Below are positions 25,101-37,100 of a DNA stretch of 64,000 bases, in pieces; position 1 is the first letter of the stretch, and every line of letters starts with the position of its first letter. The notes beneath the pieces were generated by a model. It searched no databases, was not told where the DNA came from, and saw only the letters and a program-made list of their open reading frames with translations. The DNA comes from Limnoglobus roseus (GTDB taxonomy: Bacteria > Planctomycetota > Planctomycetia > Gemmatales > Gemmataceae). The stretch spans positions 2,046,001-2,110,000 of the forward strand of contig NZ_CP042425.1 in the NCBI RefSeq assembly GCF_008254045.1, read 5' to 3'. The position numbers and the translations under genes are program-made.

Positions 25101-28100
25101 TTCAGCGACACGGTGACGGGCCTGGTGGCCGCCGAGCTCGGGCCGGACGGCCGGCCGGTCTACGTCGGCCCGACCTACTCGGTGTCCACCCTGGGCGGCG
25201 GCATCGACAGCGCGGCGTCGTTCGCCCCGTGGTACCGCGACACGCCCGGCGTCAACTTGACCACGCAGGTGCCCCTGTCGGTCGACTGGACCGGGGACGC
25301 GTGGGGCTACCAGTTCGCCGCGGACAGCTTCTTCCCGATCGACGGCCAGTTGTTCGGCAACTCGAGCACCAACCCGTACGCCACCGGCCCGGCCCGGGAC
25401 GTGTGGCACAACTACGGGTTCACGACCGAGATCCACGCCGAGATCGAGTACCAGCCCGGGAAGTTCATCTCCGCGACGGGCGACGACGACCTCTGGGTGT
25501 TCATCAACAACAAGCTGGCCATCGACGTGGGCGGCCTCCACTCGGCGAACGGGAACTTCCTCTACCTGGACGACCTGAAAACCCAACTCGGCCTCGAGGT
25601 CGGCGAGAAGTACAGTTTCGCCCTGTTCCACGCCGAGCGGCACCTGGGCGATTCGGTCGTCCGGTTCGGGACGAACGCCAACCTGTACCCGGCCTCCGTA
25701 CCGCCCGCGAGCCCGCCGGCCAGCCCGCCCCCGGTGCCGCCCACGAGCCCGCCGACCGGGCCGAAGTTCTACGTCGCCGACGGCGGCGCGGCAGAGACGT
25801 TCCGGTACGCGGCCGACGGCAGCCTGCTCAACCAGGTCGATTCGACGCCGGGCGTCCGGGGGGTGGCGGCCAACGCCGCCGGCACCCGGACGTGGGAGGC
25901 CGACGGAGCCGGCCGGGTGCGGTCCTACGACCCGACGGGGGCCGAGGTGTTCGCGTGGCAGGCGAACGACGTCACGACCGCCGAGGACGTCACGGTCCAC
26001 GGCGACGACCTGTGGCTGCTCGACGCGGGGACCGGTCGGGTGCGGCGGTACGCCGGCCTGGCCGGCCTGGACGCGGGGGCGCACGGCGGCCTCCGGAACG
26101 GCGGGTTCGAGACGCTGGCCCCGGGCGTGACCAACCCGAACCAGAGCTACTACAACGTGACGGCGGCGATGCCCGCCTTCTTCGACGGCTGGGCGGTGAC
26201 GGACGGCAACGTCGACTGGATCGCCGACGCCGGGCCGTACTCGTGGCTGGCGGCCGGGGGCGACTACTCCCTGGAACTCAACGGGTCGCCGGGGACCGGG
26301 CGGGTGGCCCAGACCATCGACACAATCCCCGGGGCCACCTACGAGGTGACGTACTCGTACGCCGGGAACACCTACGGCGGCGGGCTGCGGCACGCCCGCG
26401 CCCTGGTCAACGGGGTCGAAGTCGAATCGATCGTGTTCGACACGACGGGGCGGTCGGCCACCGACATGGGGTGGACGGCCGGCAGTTTCCAGTTCGTCGC
26501 AGCCGGCACGGCCACGACCCTGGCGTTCGAGGGCCAGGACGGGTCGAGCGGGGCCGGCATCGCCCTGGACGACGTGGCCGTGGCCTACGTGAGCGGCGGC
26601 GGCGTGGAGGACGCCGGGTTCGACCTGGACGCCGCGAACGCCGACCCGACCGGCGTGGTCACGGACGGCAGCCACTTCTGGGTGACGGATCGCGCGGCGC
26701 AAAAGGTGTTCGTGTACTCGGCGGCCGGCGCCCCGGAGGGCAGTTGGGGGTTCGGGAGCGCGTTGACCGGCGTCACGGGCGTGACGCTCGACCCGACCGG
26801 GAGCGACGAACTCTGGCTGGTCGACGGCACGACCGACCGCGTGTACCGGTACGCGACCGGCCGCACGCTCCGCAGCGGCACCGCCGTCGCGGCCACCGAC
26901 AGTTTCGCGCTCGCGGCCGGCAACGGCAGTCCGCAAGGGATCGCCGACCCGGGGCCGGGGGACATCGCCGTCGGGCAGAGCTACTCGGCGGCGTTCACCA
27001 GCCCCGGGGAGGTGATTCAGTACCATCTGACGGTGACCGACGACCAGGTTCGGTACGCCCTCGACCGGCGGGACGGGACCGCGTCCGTTTGGTCCCGGGT
27101 CGTGGACGCGGACGACAACGTGATTTGGGATTCCGCGGACGGGGACGTCGACTGGGGGACGCTGGCGGCCGGCGCGTACACGGTCGAATTCCGCGACGTC
27201 GAGGACGACCTGTCGAGCTTCCAGTTCGCCGTCCTGACCGGCGAGGCCGTGGCCCCGATCGCGACCGGGGCGGAGGTCGAGGGATCCCTCCCGGCCCTGC
27301 CCGACTTCGGGGCGGTGTACACCATCGCCGGGACGGCCGGCCAGCAACTGTTCTTCGACGCGGGGGCGACGTCGGGCCCCTTCTGGTGGGAACTCCAGGA
27401 CCCGACCGGCGGGACGGTTTTCAGCTGGTACCTCCAGGACCGGCCGACCGTGACCCTGGGGGCGACCGGCACGTACACCCTGCGGGTCACGCCGTCCGCA
27501 CCGTCGGAAGGCGGCGACGTGACCGGCGGGGCGTACCACTTCACCGTCGTCGACGTGCCCGTCACCCCGGCCGTGCCCGTCACCCTCGGGACGCCGGTCA
27601 CGGCGTCGCTCGCGACGCCCGGCGAGGTGGACCGGTACACGTTCTCCGGGACCGAGGGCGACCGCGTCCGGGTGAAGGTGGCGGGGGGGGCCAACTTTAA
27701 CCTCCGCCTGGCCCTCGTGGGGCCGACCGGCGAACCCGCCTTCGCGGACGCGTACTCGGACCGGGTCGTGGTCCTGACGGAGACCGGCGGGTACGAACTG
27801 CGGGCGGTGTCCGCCAGCGGGGCCGCCCTGGCGAGTTACGGGTTCACGGTCGAAGCGGTGGTCCAACAAGACCCGCAAGCGATCGCCATCGGCCAACTGG
27901 TGTCCGACGCCCTCGCGCTCGGCGACCAGGACCGGTTCACCTTCACGGCCGCGGCCGGCCAGCGGGTACTGTTCGACGCCCGCGACGGGAGCGGCAGTAG
28001 CCAGCCGCCGGCCTGGCGGCTGACGGACGCCGGCGGGGCCGTGGTGTTCGCGACGCCGTTCGCCGACGTGAACGTGCTCACCCTGGCCGGCGGCGACTAC

Positions 28101-31100
28101 ACGCTGACCGTCGAGACCCCCGCGGCCGGGGGCGGCGTGGGGAACTACAGTTTCAAGCTCTGGGACGTGCCGGCGACGGTGCCGGAGGCGATCGCCGTGG
28201 GGGACGTGAAGGCCGGGACGATCCCGACGCCGGGCGTCGCCCGCGCGTACACGTTCACGGGCACGGCCGGCCAGGCCCTCTACTTCGACGTGCGGCAGAA
28301 CACCGGGACGGGGGGCCTGGCCTTCGGGTTCACCCTGGTCGGCCCGGGGGGGACCGTGTTCCCCAACGTGCGGAACGACCAGGCCCCCGTCACGCTCCCC
28401 GCGGACGGGGAGTACACGCTGACGGTCGACGAGTTCGCCAACGGCTCCCAGACCCGGTACGACGCCATGGGGTCGTTCGGGTTCGCGTTCACCGCCTTCC
28501 CGGCCCCGACCTCGGCCCCGATCGCCGTCGGGACCCCGGTCACGGCCGCGGTGGCCGACCCGGGCCAGGTGCGGGAGTACACGTTCACGGCCCAGGCCGG
28601 GGACCGGTTGGCCGTCGACGTGGCCACGGTCTCGGCCGCCGTCGGCTACCAGGTGACCGCCCCCGACGGGGCGGTCGTGGTGTCGGCCCGGACCGGCGAC
28701 GGCGGGCCGTTCGCGGCCCCGCTCACCGGGACGTACACCGTCCGCGTCAAGGGCCAGCCGGACCCCGGCGCGTCCCCCGCGCCGGCCGCGACGGGGTCGC
28801 TCACGTTCACCGTGGTGGGCGTCCCGGCGGACGACACGCACGGCCTGGACCGGAACGCGCCGCTCGCCGTTCCGGTGGCCCCCGGTCAAGCGGTGCGGCT
28901 GACGTTCGAGGCCGCGGCCGGCCAGCGGTTGTTGTTCGACCGGTTCACGACCTCCGACCCGGTGGCCGTCCGCGTCACCGGGCCGGGCGGGTTCAACGCC
29001 TTCCCGGCCCCGGGGGCCGCGGGGTGGGTGACCCTCGGCGGGGCGGGCACGTACGCGGTCGTCGTCGGCGGGGCCGGTGACGTCCTGCAAGGGGGCACGG
29101 CCCGCTTCCAGGTCCAGGAGGGCACGGTCGGCGCCGACCCCACACCCGATTCGGCGGGGACGGAGTTCTGGCTCGGCTTCCCCCTTCAGTACCGACAGGC
29201 GCCCTTCACGGGGTTCAATGATCCCGCCAATTTTTCGCTGTTCATTACCGCGGACGCGGACACGAGCGGTGTCGTCGAAATCCCGGGTCTTGGGTTCGCC
29301 ACGTCGTTCTTCGTCCCGGCGGGCGAGACCCGCTCGGTTGCGATCCCCGCGGACGCCGAAGTCGGGAGCGGCGAACGGGTCGATCTGAAGGCCGTTCACG
29401 TCACGGCCCTGAACCCCGTGACGGTGTACGGGTTGGCCAACTCCCCGCTGAACGGAGACGTTTTAGGCGGTGAGGGCTACAACCCCACCGCCGACGCGTT
29501 CCTCGGGTTGCCAGCGAACACGGCGGGCCGCGAGTACGTCGTCCTCGCGTACGGCGGCGACAGCTTCAACGGCCTCTCGAGCCAGTTCACCGTCGTCGCC
29601 CACGAGGACGGCACCACGATCACCGTCACGCCGACGGTGGCCGTGGGCGCCCACGCCGCCGGCGTGTCGTTCGAACGCGTGCTGAACCGGGGCGAGGCGT
29701 ACAACTACGGGTCGGCCGGGAACGGGGACGTGACGGGCTCGGTCGTGACGGCCGACCGCCCGGTCTCGGTGTTCGGGTCGCACCCGCTCACCCGCGTCCC
29801 GGTCACGGCCACCGGGGCCGCCAACTTCCTGGTCGAACAGTTGCCGGGCGTGGACACCTGGGGCCGGTCGTTCGTCGCCGTGCCGTTCGCCGGCCGGGCG
29901 ACCAGCCCGCCGACCGGCAGCCTGGTCCGCGTCGTCGCGGCCACCGACGACACGGACGTCTTGATCGACGGCGTCCCGGTCACCCTGGACCGGGGCGAGG
30001 TGTACGAGCACAAACTCACGGCCGCCGCCGCCATTACCGCCTCGCACCCGGTCCTGGTGGGCGAGTACTCCTTCTCGAGCGCGGTCGACGGCGGGCGGGC
30101 CGACCCGTTCTTCGCCCTCGTGCCGCCGACCGACCAGTTCCTCGCCGCGTACACGGTCGCGGCCCCGACCACCCTCAACTTCGACCGGCACTTCGTGACG
30201 ATCGTCGTCCCCACCGCCCAGGCGGGGTCCGTCGTCCTGGACGGCCTGCCGGTGCCGGAACCGTTCCAAGCGATTGGCGGGACCGCGTTTTCGTTCGCGG
30301 ACGTCCCGGTCGCCGCGGGCGCCCACCACCTGGCGGCCGCGGTGCCGTTCGGGGTGACGGCGTACGGGTACGGGGCGTTCGACGGGTACGGGTACGTCGG
30401 CGGGGTCAACCTCGCCCCGGTCAACCGCGTGGCGGCCCTCGACCTGACGCCGAACGCGACCACCGGCGTGACCGGGAGCACGGTCCAGCTGTCGGCCGTC
30501 GCCCGCGACGCGGGCGGCAACCCGGTGGCCGGGGTGCGGGTGGACTTCGTCGCGAGCAGCGTGAACCCGGCGACCGGGTTCGCGTTCACCGACACGGCCG
30601 GCGTGGCCGCGTTCGCCTACGCCGGCACGGCGGCCGGCACGGATTCCGTCACCGCCACCCTCGGGGCACTCACGGACACGTCGACCGTCGCCTGGGCGAC
30701 CCCGACGACGGCGCCGGTGGTGTTCCTCGACGACCCGACGAACGGGCAGGCGGTCCCGGCGGGGCAGACGCTGCTCGTCACCGGCCGGGCCTTCGCCGGC
30801 ACACTGACCGGCCGCATCACCCTGGTCACGGTCAACGGCCAACCGGTCGAGGCGGTCGACGCCGCGGGGCGGTTCTTCACCCGCCTCACGGCGGCGGCCG
30901 GCGCGAACGCGATCACCGCCGTGGCCCGGGACGACCAGGGGCAGACGGCGACGGTGACGATTTCGGTCACCGGCGTGGCGGGCGGCGCGGCGGTCGGCGG
31001 GTTCCGCACCACGTACCTGCCGGCCAAGCTCGTCTACGCCCAGACCACCTTCAACCGGCTGGAGAACCGGCTCAAGGTCGACGCGGCCGTCGCCAACACG

Positions 31101-34100
31101 GGCGCCACCCCGATCCGCGGGCCGATCGCGGCCGCGTTCCGCGACTTCGACCCGGCCGACGTGACCCTGCACGGCGCGCCGCTCTCGGCCGACGGGCACC
31201 CGACGGCCCGGTTCGACGCCGCCATTCCGGCGGGGGGGACCGGGGCCCCGCAACGACTCGCGTTCGACGACGACGCCCTCAGCCGGTTCGACTTCCGCGT
31301 GGACTTCCTCGCCCCCGACAACGACCCGCCCGTGTTCGTGTCGGTCCCGCGGGTCGACGCCGTTGCCGGTCGGGCCTACGCGGCTACGGCCCTGGCCCGG
31401 GACGCCAACGGCGACCCGATCACGTACGCGGTGGCCAGCGGGCCGGACGGGTTCGAGGTCGATCCGGCGACCGGGGCCGTGACGTGGACGCCCGCGGCCG
31501 GCGTCCGCGGGCCGGTGCAGGTCGAACTCGAGGCCCGGGACGACCGCGGCGGGGTGGCCCGGCAGGCGTTCCAGATCGACGTCCGCGACCCGGCCCTGAA
31601 CCGCGCGCCCGCGTTCCGCTCGGTGCCGACCGTCCGCATTGCGACGGGCGAAGGGTACGCCTACTCGCCGGTCGTCTTCGACCCGGACGGCGACGCCTTG
31701 GACTTCGCCGGGTCGACCCTGCCGGTCGGTTTCAGCCTCGACGCCACGACCGGCGCGGTCGGCGCGACCGGCCTGGCCGACGGCAAGTACGCCGTCCACC
31801 TGGTCGCGATTGACGGCCACGGCGGGGTGGCCGAGCAGACGTTCACCCTGAGCGTGGGCCAACCCGCGACCTCGGCCGTGGCGATCACGTCGGTGCCGCC
31901 GGACGCCGCCGTGGTCGGCCGGCAGGTCGTGTACCTCCCGCGGGCGACGAGCGCGGCCGGCCTGCCCCTCGCCTACGCGCTGACCGACCCGCCGGCCGGC
32001 GTCGGGTTCGACACCACGACCGGCCAAATCACCTGGACGCCGACGGCGGACCAAGTCGGCACCCAGCCGTTCGTGCTCACCGCCTCGGACGGGGTGGCGT
32101 CGGCCGCTCAAACCTTCGTCATTAGCGTCCAGCCGGCCGTCGCGAACCGCCCCCCGGTCATCACCTCCCGGCCGCCCCGCCTGGCCACCCAAGAAGAAGC
32201 GTACGCCTACCCGCTGACCGCGTCGGACCCGGACGGGGACGGGGTCACCTTCTCGCTATCGGCCGCCACCCTGGGTCTGGGCTTCACGCTCGACCCGGTC
32301 ACGGACACCGTGCACTGGGCCCCGACGACGCAACTGGGCACGTACCGGGTGGACGTCACGGCGACCGATTCGCCCGGCGGGGCGGTCGGCCGCCAGTCGT
32401 TCCTCGTCGATGTGCGGCCGCGGAACACCGCCCCCACACTAACGGCCGCGCCGGTCACGACCTTCGGCGACCCGTCCCGGTTCAAGACTACCGTCTCGGC
32501 CACCGACCTGGAAGGGGACGCCGTCCGCTTCGCGCTCGGCACCGGGACGCAGTCGAACATGCGCGTCGACGCCGTGAGCGGTCTGTTCATCTGGGACGCC
32601 AAGAGTGCCGCCCCGGGCACGTATGAGGTCACCGTGTTGGGCACCGACGAGCGAGAGAAGGTGGGTCAGTACACCCTTTCCATCACCGTCACGGCCGACA
32701 AGGAGGCCCCCCACGTCGCGGTTCTGGCGGACCCGGCCCGCGTCAACGCCGGCCAGCCGACCACGATCCGCGTTTTCGCGTCCGACAACGTCGGCGTGAC
32801 CGGACGAACCTTGACGGTCAACGGGTCTACGGTGGCCCTCGACGCGAACGGCACGGCGACGTTCACGCCGTCGGCGGCCGGCGTCGTGTCGTTCGTCGCG
32901 ACGGCCACGGACCTCGCCGGCAACTCGGCCTCGGCCACCGGCGGCCTGAGCGTGTCCGACCCGACCGACCTCGTCGCGCCGACCGTCACGATTACCGGCC
33001 CGGAAGACGGGGCGGTCGTCAGCTACCTGACCAACATCACGGGGACCGTCTCGGACGTCAACCTCGTCGAGTACACGGTCCAAGTGAGCCGGTTCGACGC
33101 GAACGAGTGGCGGACCGTTTACACGGGGACCACGCCGGTGACCGACGGCGTCCTCGCCACCCTCGACCCGACGCTGTTGGACTCCGACACGTACGCCGTC
33201 CGCGTTACGGCCACCGACGTGAACGGCCGGCAAACGACCAAGGAGTTCACCCTCGACCTGACGGGCCAGGCCAAACTCGGCAACTTCCGCCAGGAGTTCG
33301 TCGACCTGACCGTCCCCCTGGCCGGCATCCCGGTCCAGATCACCCGCGTGTACGACACGCTCAAGGCCGACCAGTCCGGCGACTTCGGGTTCGGGTGGTC
33401 GCTGGGGGCCGGGTACGACCCGCGGGTGCGGGAGGCCCGCCCCGTGAACACGGCCGCGGAACAACTCATCGGCATGTTCGGGGCGGTCCCGTTCAAGGAC
33501 GGGACGCGGGTGTACGTGAACACCCCGGACGGCCGGCGGGTCGGGTTCACGTTCGAACCGAAGCCGTACAGCGGCGCCCTGGCCAACCTCTCGCCGGGCA
33601 CGTTCGCCGACCTGTACATGCCGTACTTCAAGCCCGACCCGGGCGTGTTCGAATCGCTCGAGGGGGAGTACGACGACCTGCACGGGTTCATTCCGGCCCC
33701 GATTCAGGAACAGGGCGGGCAGTACTTCCTGGCCGCGATCGGCACGCCGTACAACCCGCTCGGGTACAAGTTGACGACCAAGGACGGGCTGACGTACCAC
33801 TTCGGCCAGTTCGACGGCCTCAAGTCGATCACCGACCGGAACGGCGTGAAACTCACGTTCACCCCGGACGGGATCACGAGTTCGATGGGGCCGGGTATCG
33901 GGTTCGCCCGCGACGCCCAGGGGCGGATCACCGCGATCACCGACCCGGCGGGTAACGCGATCCAGTACACCTACACGGCCGGCGGCGATTTGGGCACGGT
34001 GAAGGATCAGGTCGCCTTGACCACGCGCTTCGAATATTCCGCCTCCCAGCCACACTTTCTCCAGACCATCGTCGACCCGGAGGGGAACCCGGTTGCGCTC

Positions 34101-37100
34101 ACGTACGCGGGTGGTCGCCTCCGGTCCGACACGGACGCCGTCGGCGCGGTGACCCAGCACGACTACGACGTGACCGCAAACACCGAGACAATTACCGACG
34201 CCATGGGGGGCACCGCGACCCTGACGTACGACGACCGGGGCAACGTGACACAGTCAATCGATCCCATGGGCTTTGTCGCCCGGATGGAGTACGACGACGC
34301 GGACAACCTCACGCTCGCAACCACCCCCCGCGGGTTTACGGCGGTGACCGCGTACGACGCCCGGGGGAACGTCACGAAGACGGTCGATGCGCTAAACGGG
34401 ACGTCACTCGCAACGTACGACGCGCAAAACAAATTACTGTCGGCCACGGACCCCCTCGGCCGGACGGCCTGGTTCCGATACGACCCGCGCGGCAACGCGG
34501 TCGAGCAGACCAACGCGGACGGGTACGTGAGTTCGCAGACCTTCGACGCGGCCGGCCGCCGGACTTCGATTACCGACAACCTCGGGTACGTCACCGTATT
34601 CGGGTATGGGGTGTTGGACGCCCCCGCCGAGACGACCTACGCGGACGGGGCCCGGCGGCAGAATTGGTTTACACCCCTCGGCCAGGTCGGCCGGATAACG
34701 GACGAACGCGGCGCCTCAATTGACGTCGTGTCCGACCAAGACGGCCGCGTTTTGTCGGTCCACAACCCCGGCGGCGGCACGACGGTTTACGAATACGCGC
34801 TGAGCCGCTTGGTCGGTGTCGTTGACGAACTCGGTCGCGAGACCAAGTACGAGTACGACGACGCCGGCCGGAAGACGGCGGTCGTTGACGCCGCGAACGG
34901 CCGCACCCAATACGCGTACGACCTGAACGGGAATGTGACCTCGGAAACCAACGCGTTGGGCCGGAGCAAGACCTGGCACTACCGTCCGGACCAACGCGTT
35001 GACTCGGTGACCGACGCCCTCGGCGGGCAGACGACCTACGAGTACGACGCGAACGGCAACTTGACGGCCGAAACGGATGCCCTCGGCCGGCGGGTCAATT
35101 ACATTTATGATGCGTTAGACCGGCTCACCCAAAAGGACGACAGTCCCGGCCCGAACGAGATTTACACCTACGACGCGGTCGGGAACGTCTCGTCCCGCAC
35201 GGACAAGAACGGCCACGTGACGGCGTTCGAATACGACAACCTGAACCGAAAGACGCGGGCAGTTGGTCCCGACGGAAGTGAGATCCTTTACGCGTACGAC
35301 GCGCAGGGCCAGCCGACGCAAGAGACGGACCAACTCGGCCGGACGACGCGGCACGTTTACGACAGCCGGGGGCGAGAGATTCGGACGATTCAGGCCGATC
35401 AATCCACCGCGGAGATGGAGTACGACGGCAACGGGAACCAAATCGCCGCTACGGACGCGATGGGCGAGCGGACGTTAATGACGTACGACGCGCTGGGACG
35501 CTTGACCTCGGTGCAAACGCCACTCGGATTCGTCACGGCGTACGGGTACGACGCGGCGGGCAACCAGACGTCGGTGACGGACGCCCTGGGGCGGGTCGCC
35601 TATAGCGAGTACGACGACCTCAACCGCCTGGTCCTGGCGACCGACGCGGCCGGCGGCGAGACGGCGTACGGGTACGACGCGGCGGGCAACCAGACGTCGG
35701 TGACGGACGCCCTGGGGCGGGTCGCCTATAGCGAGTACGACGACCTCAACCGCCTGGTCCTGGCGACCGACGCGGCCGGCGGCGAGACGGCGTACGGGTA
35801 CGACGCGGCGGGCAACCAGACGTCGGTGACGGACGCCCTGGGGCGGGTCGCCTATAGCGAGTACGACGACCTCAACCGCCTGGTCCTGGCGACCGACGCG
35901 GCCGGCGGCGAGACGGCGTACGGGTACGACGCGGCGGGCAACCAGACGTCGGTGACGGACGCCCTGGGGCGGGTCGCCTATAGCGAGTACGACGACCTCA
36001 ACCGCCTGGTCCTGGCGACCGACGCGGCCGGCGGCGAGACGGCGTACGGGTACGACGCGGCGGGCAACCAGACGTCGGTGACGGACGCCCTGGGGCGGGT
36101 CGCCTATAGCGAGTACGACGACCTCAACCGCCTGGTCCTGGCGACCGACGCGGCCGGCGGCGAGACGGCGTACGGGTACGACGCGGCGGGCCGTCAAGTG
36201 CGGCAGCAAGACGTTTTGGGACGGGTAACACGTTCCAAATACGATTCGGACGGAAGGCTTGTTCGCGTCACGGATCCCGCCGGGAACGCAACCGTTTACG
36301 CGTACGACTCGGTCGGTAACAACATCTCGGTTACCGACCCGCTCGGCAACGTCGAGACCCAGACTTACGACTCGTTAAACCGAGTGACACTGGCGACGGA
36401 CGCGGCGGGGGGAGGGCACGCGAAAAGTTACGACGCCCTCGGGAACGTTTTGACAGAGACTGACCCGTTGGGCCGCGTGACCGAGCACGCCTACGACAAA
36501 CTGAACCGCGTCGTGACGGACACCGACCCTTCACTCGGAAGTAAGAGTTATTCCTACGACGCCGTGGGTAATCAGATCGGCCTGACGGACGAGCGCGGGG
36601 AGACGGCCGAATACCAGTTCGACGATTTAAACCGCCTAATCGTGGCAACGGATCCGCGGGGGAAAGATACGCAGTACCAGTACGACGCCCTGGGAAACCG
36701 GACGCAAATCGTCGACCGGGATAACCGAACACGGACGTTCGCGTACGACGCCAACAATCGTCTCGTCAACGAGACGTGGTGGGCCGGAACGACGACGGTA
36801 TGGGCGGCCGATTACTCGTACGACACGGTCGGCAATCGCCTTACCGCATCCGACCCGAACAGCGAATACACGACAACGTACGACGCCCTCAACCGCCTCG
36901 CAACGGTCGATAATCTCGGAACACCGACAGGGCCGAGAATTCAACTGTCGTACACGCACGACGCGGCCGGCAACGTGACACACGTCGCGGACCAGAACGG
37001 AATCGAAATCTCTTCCGCCTACGACTCGCGTAACATGCTTTCGAATCGCGATTGGGTCACGCCGGAGTTCACGGGCGAAGTTTCGTTCGAGTACGACGCG

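Noticed and set aside
35538..36190. CRISPR-like array
   Set aside because: The period of 126 bp has no variable spacers and the block is in-frame protein-coding YD repeat.
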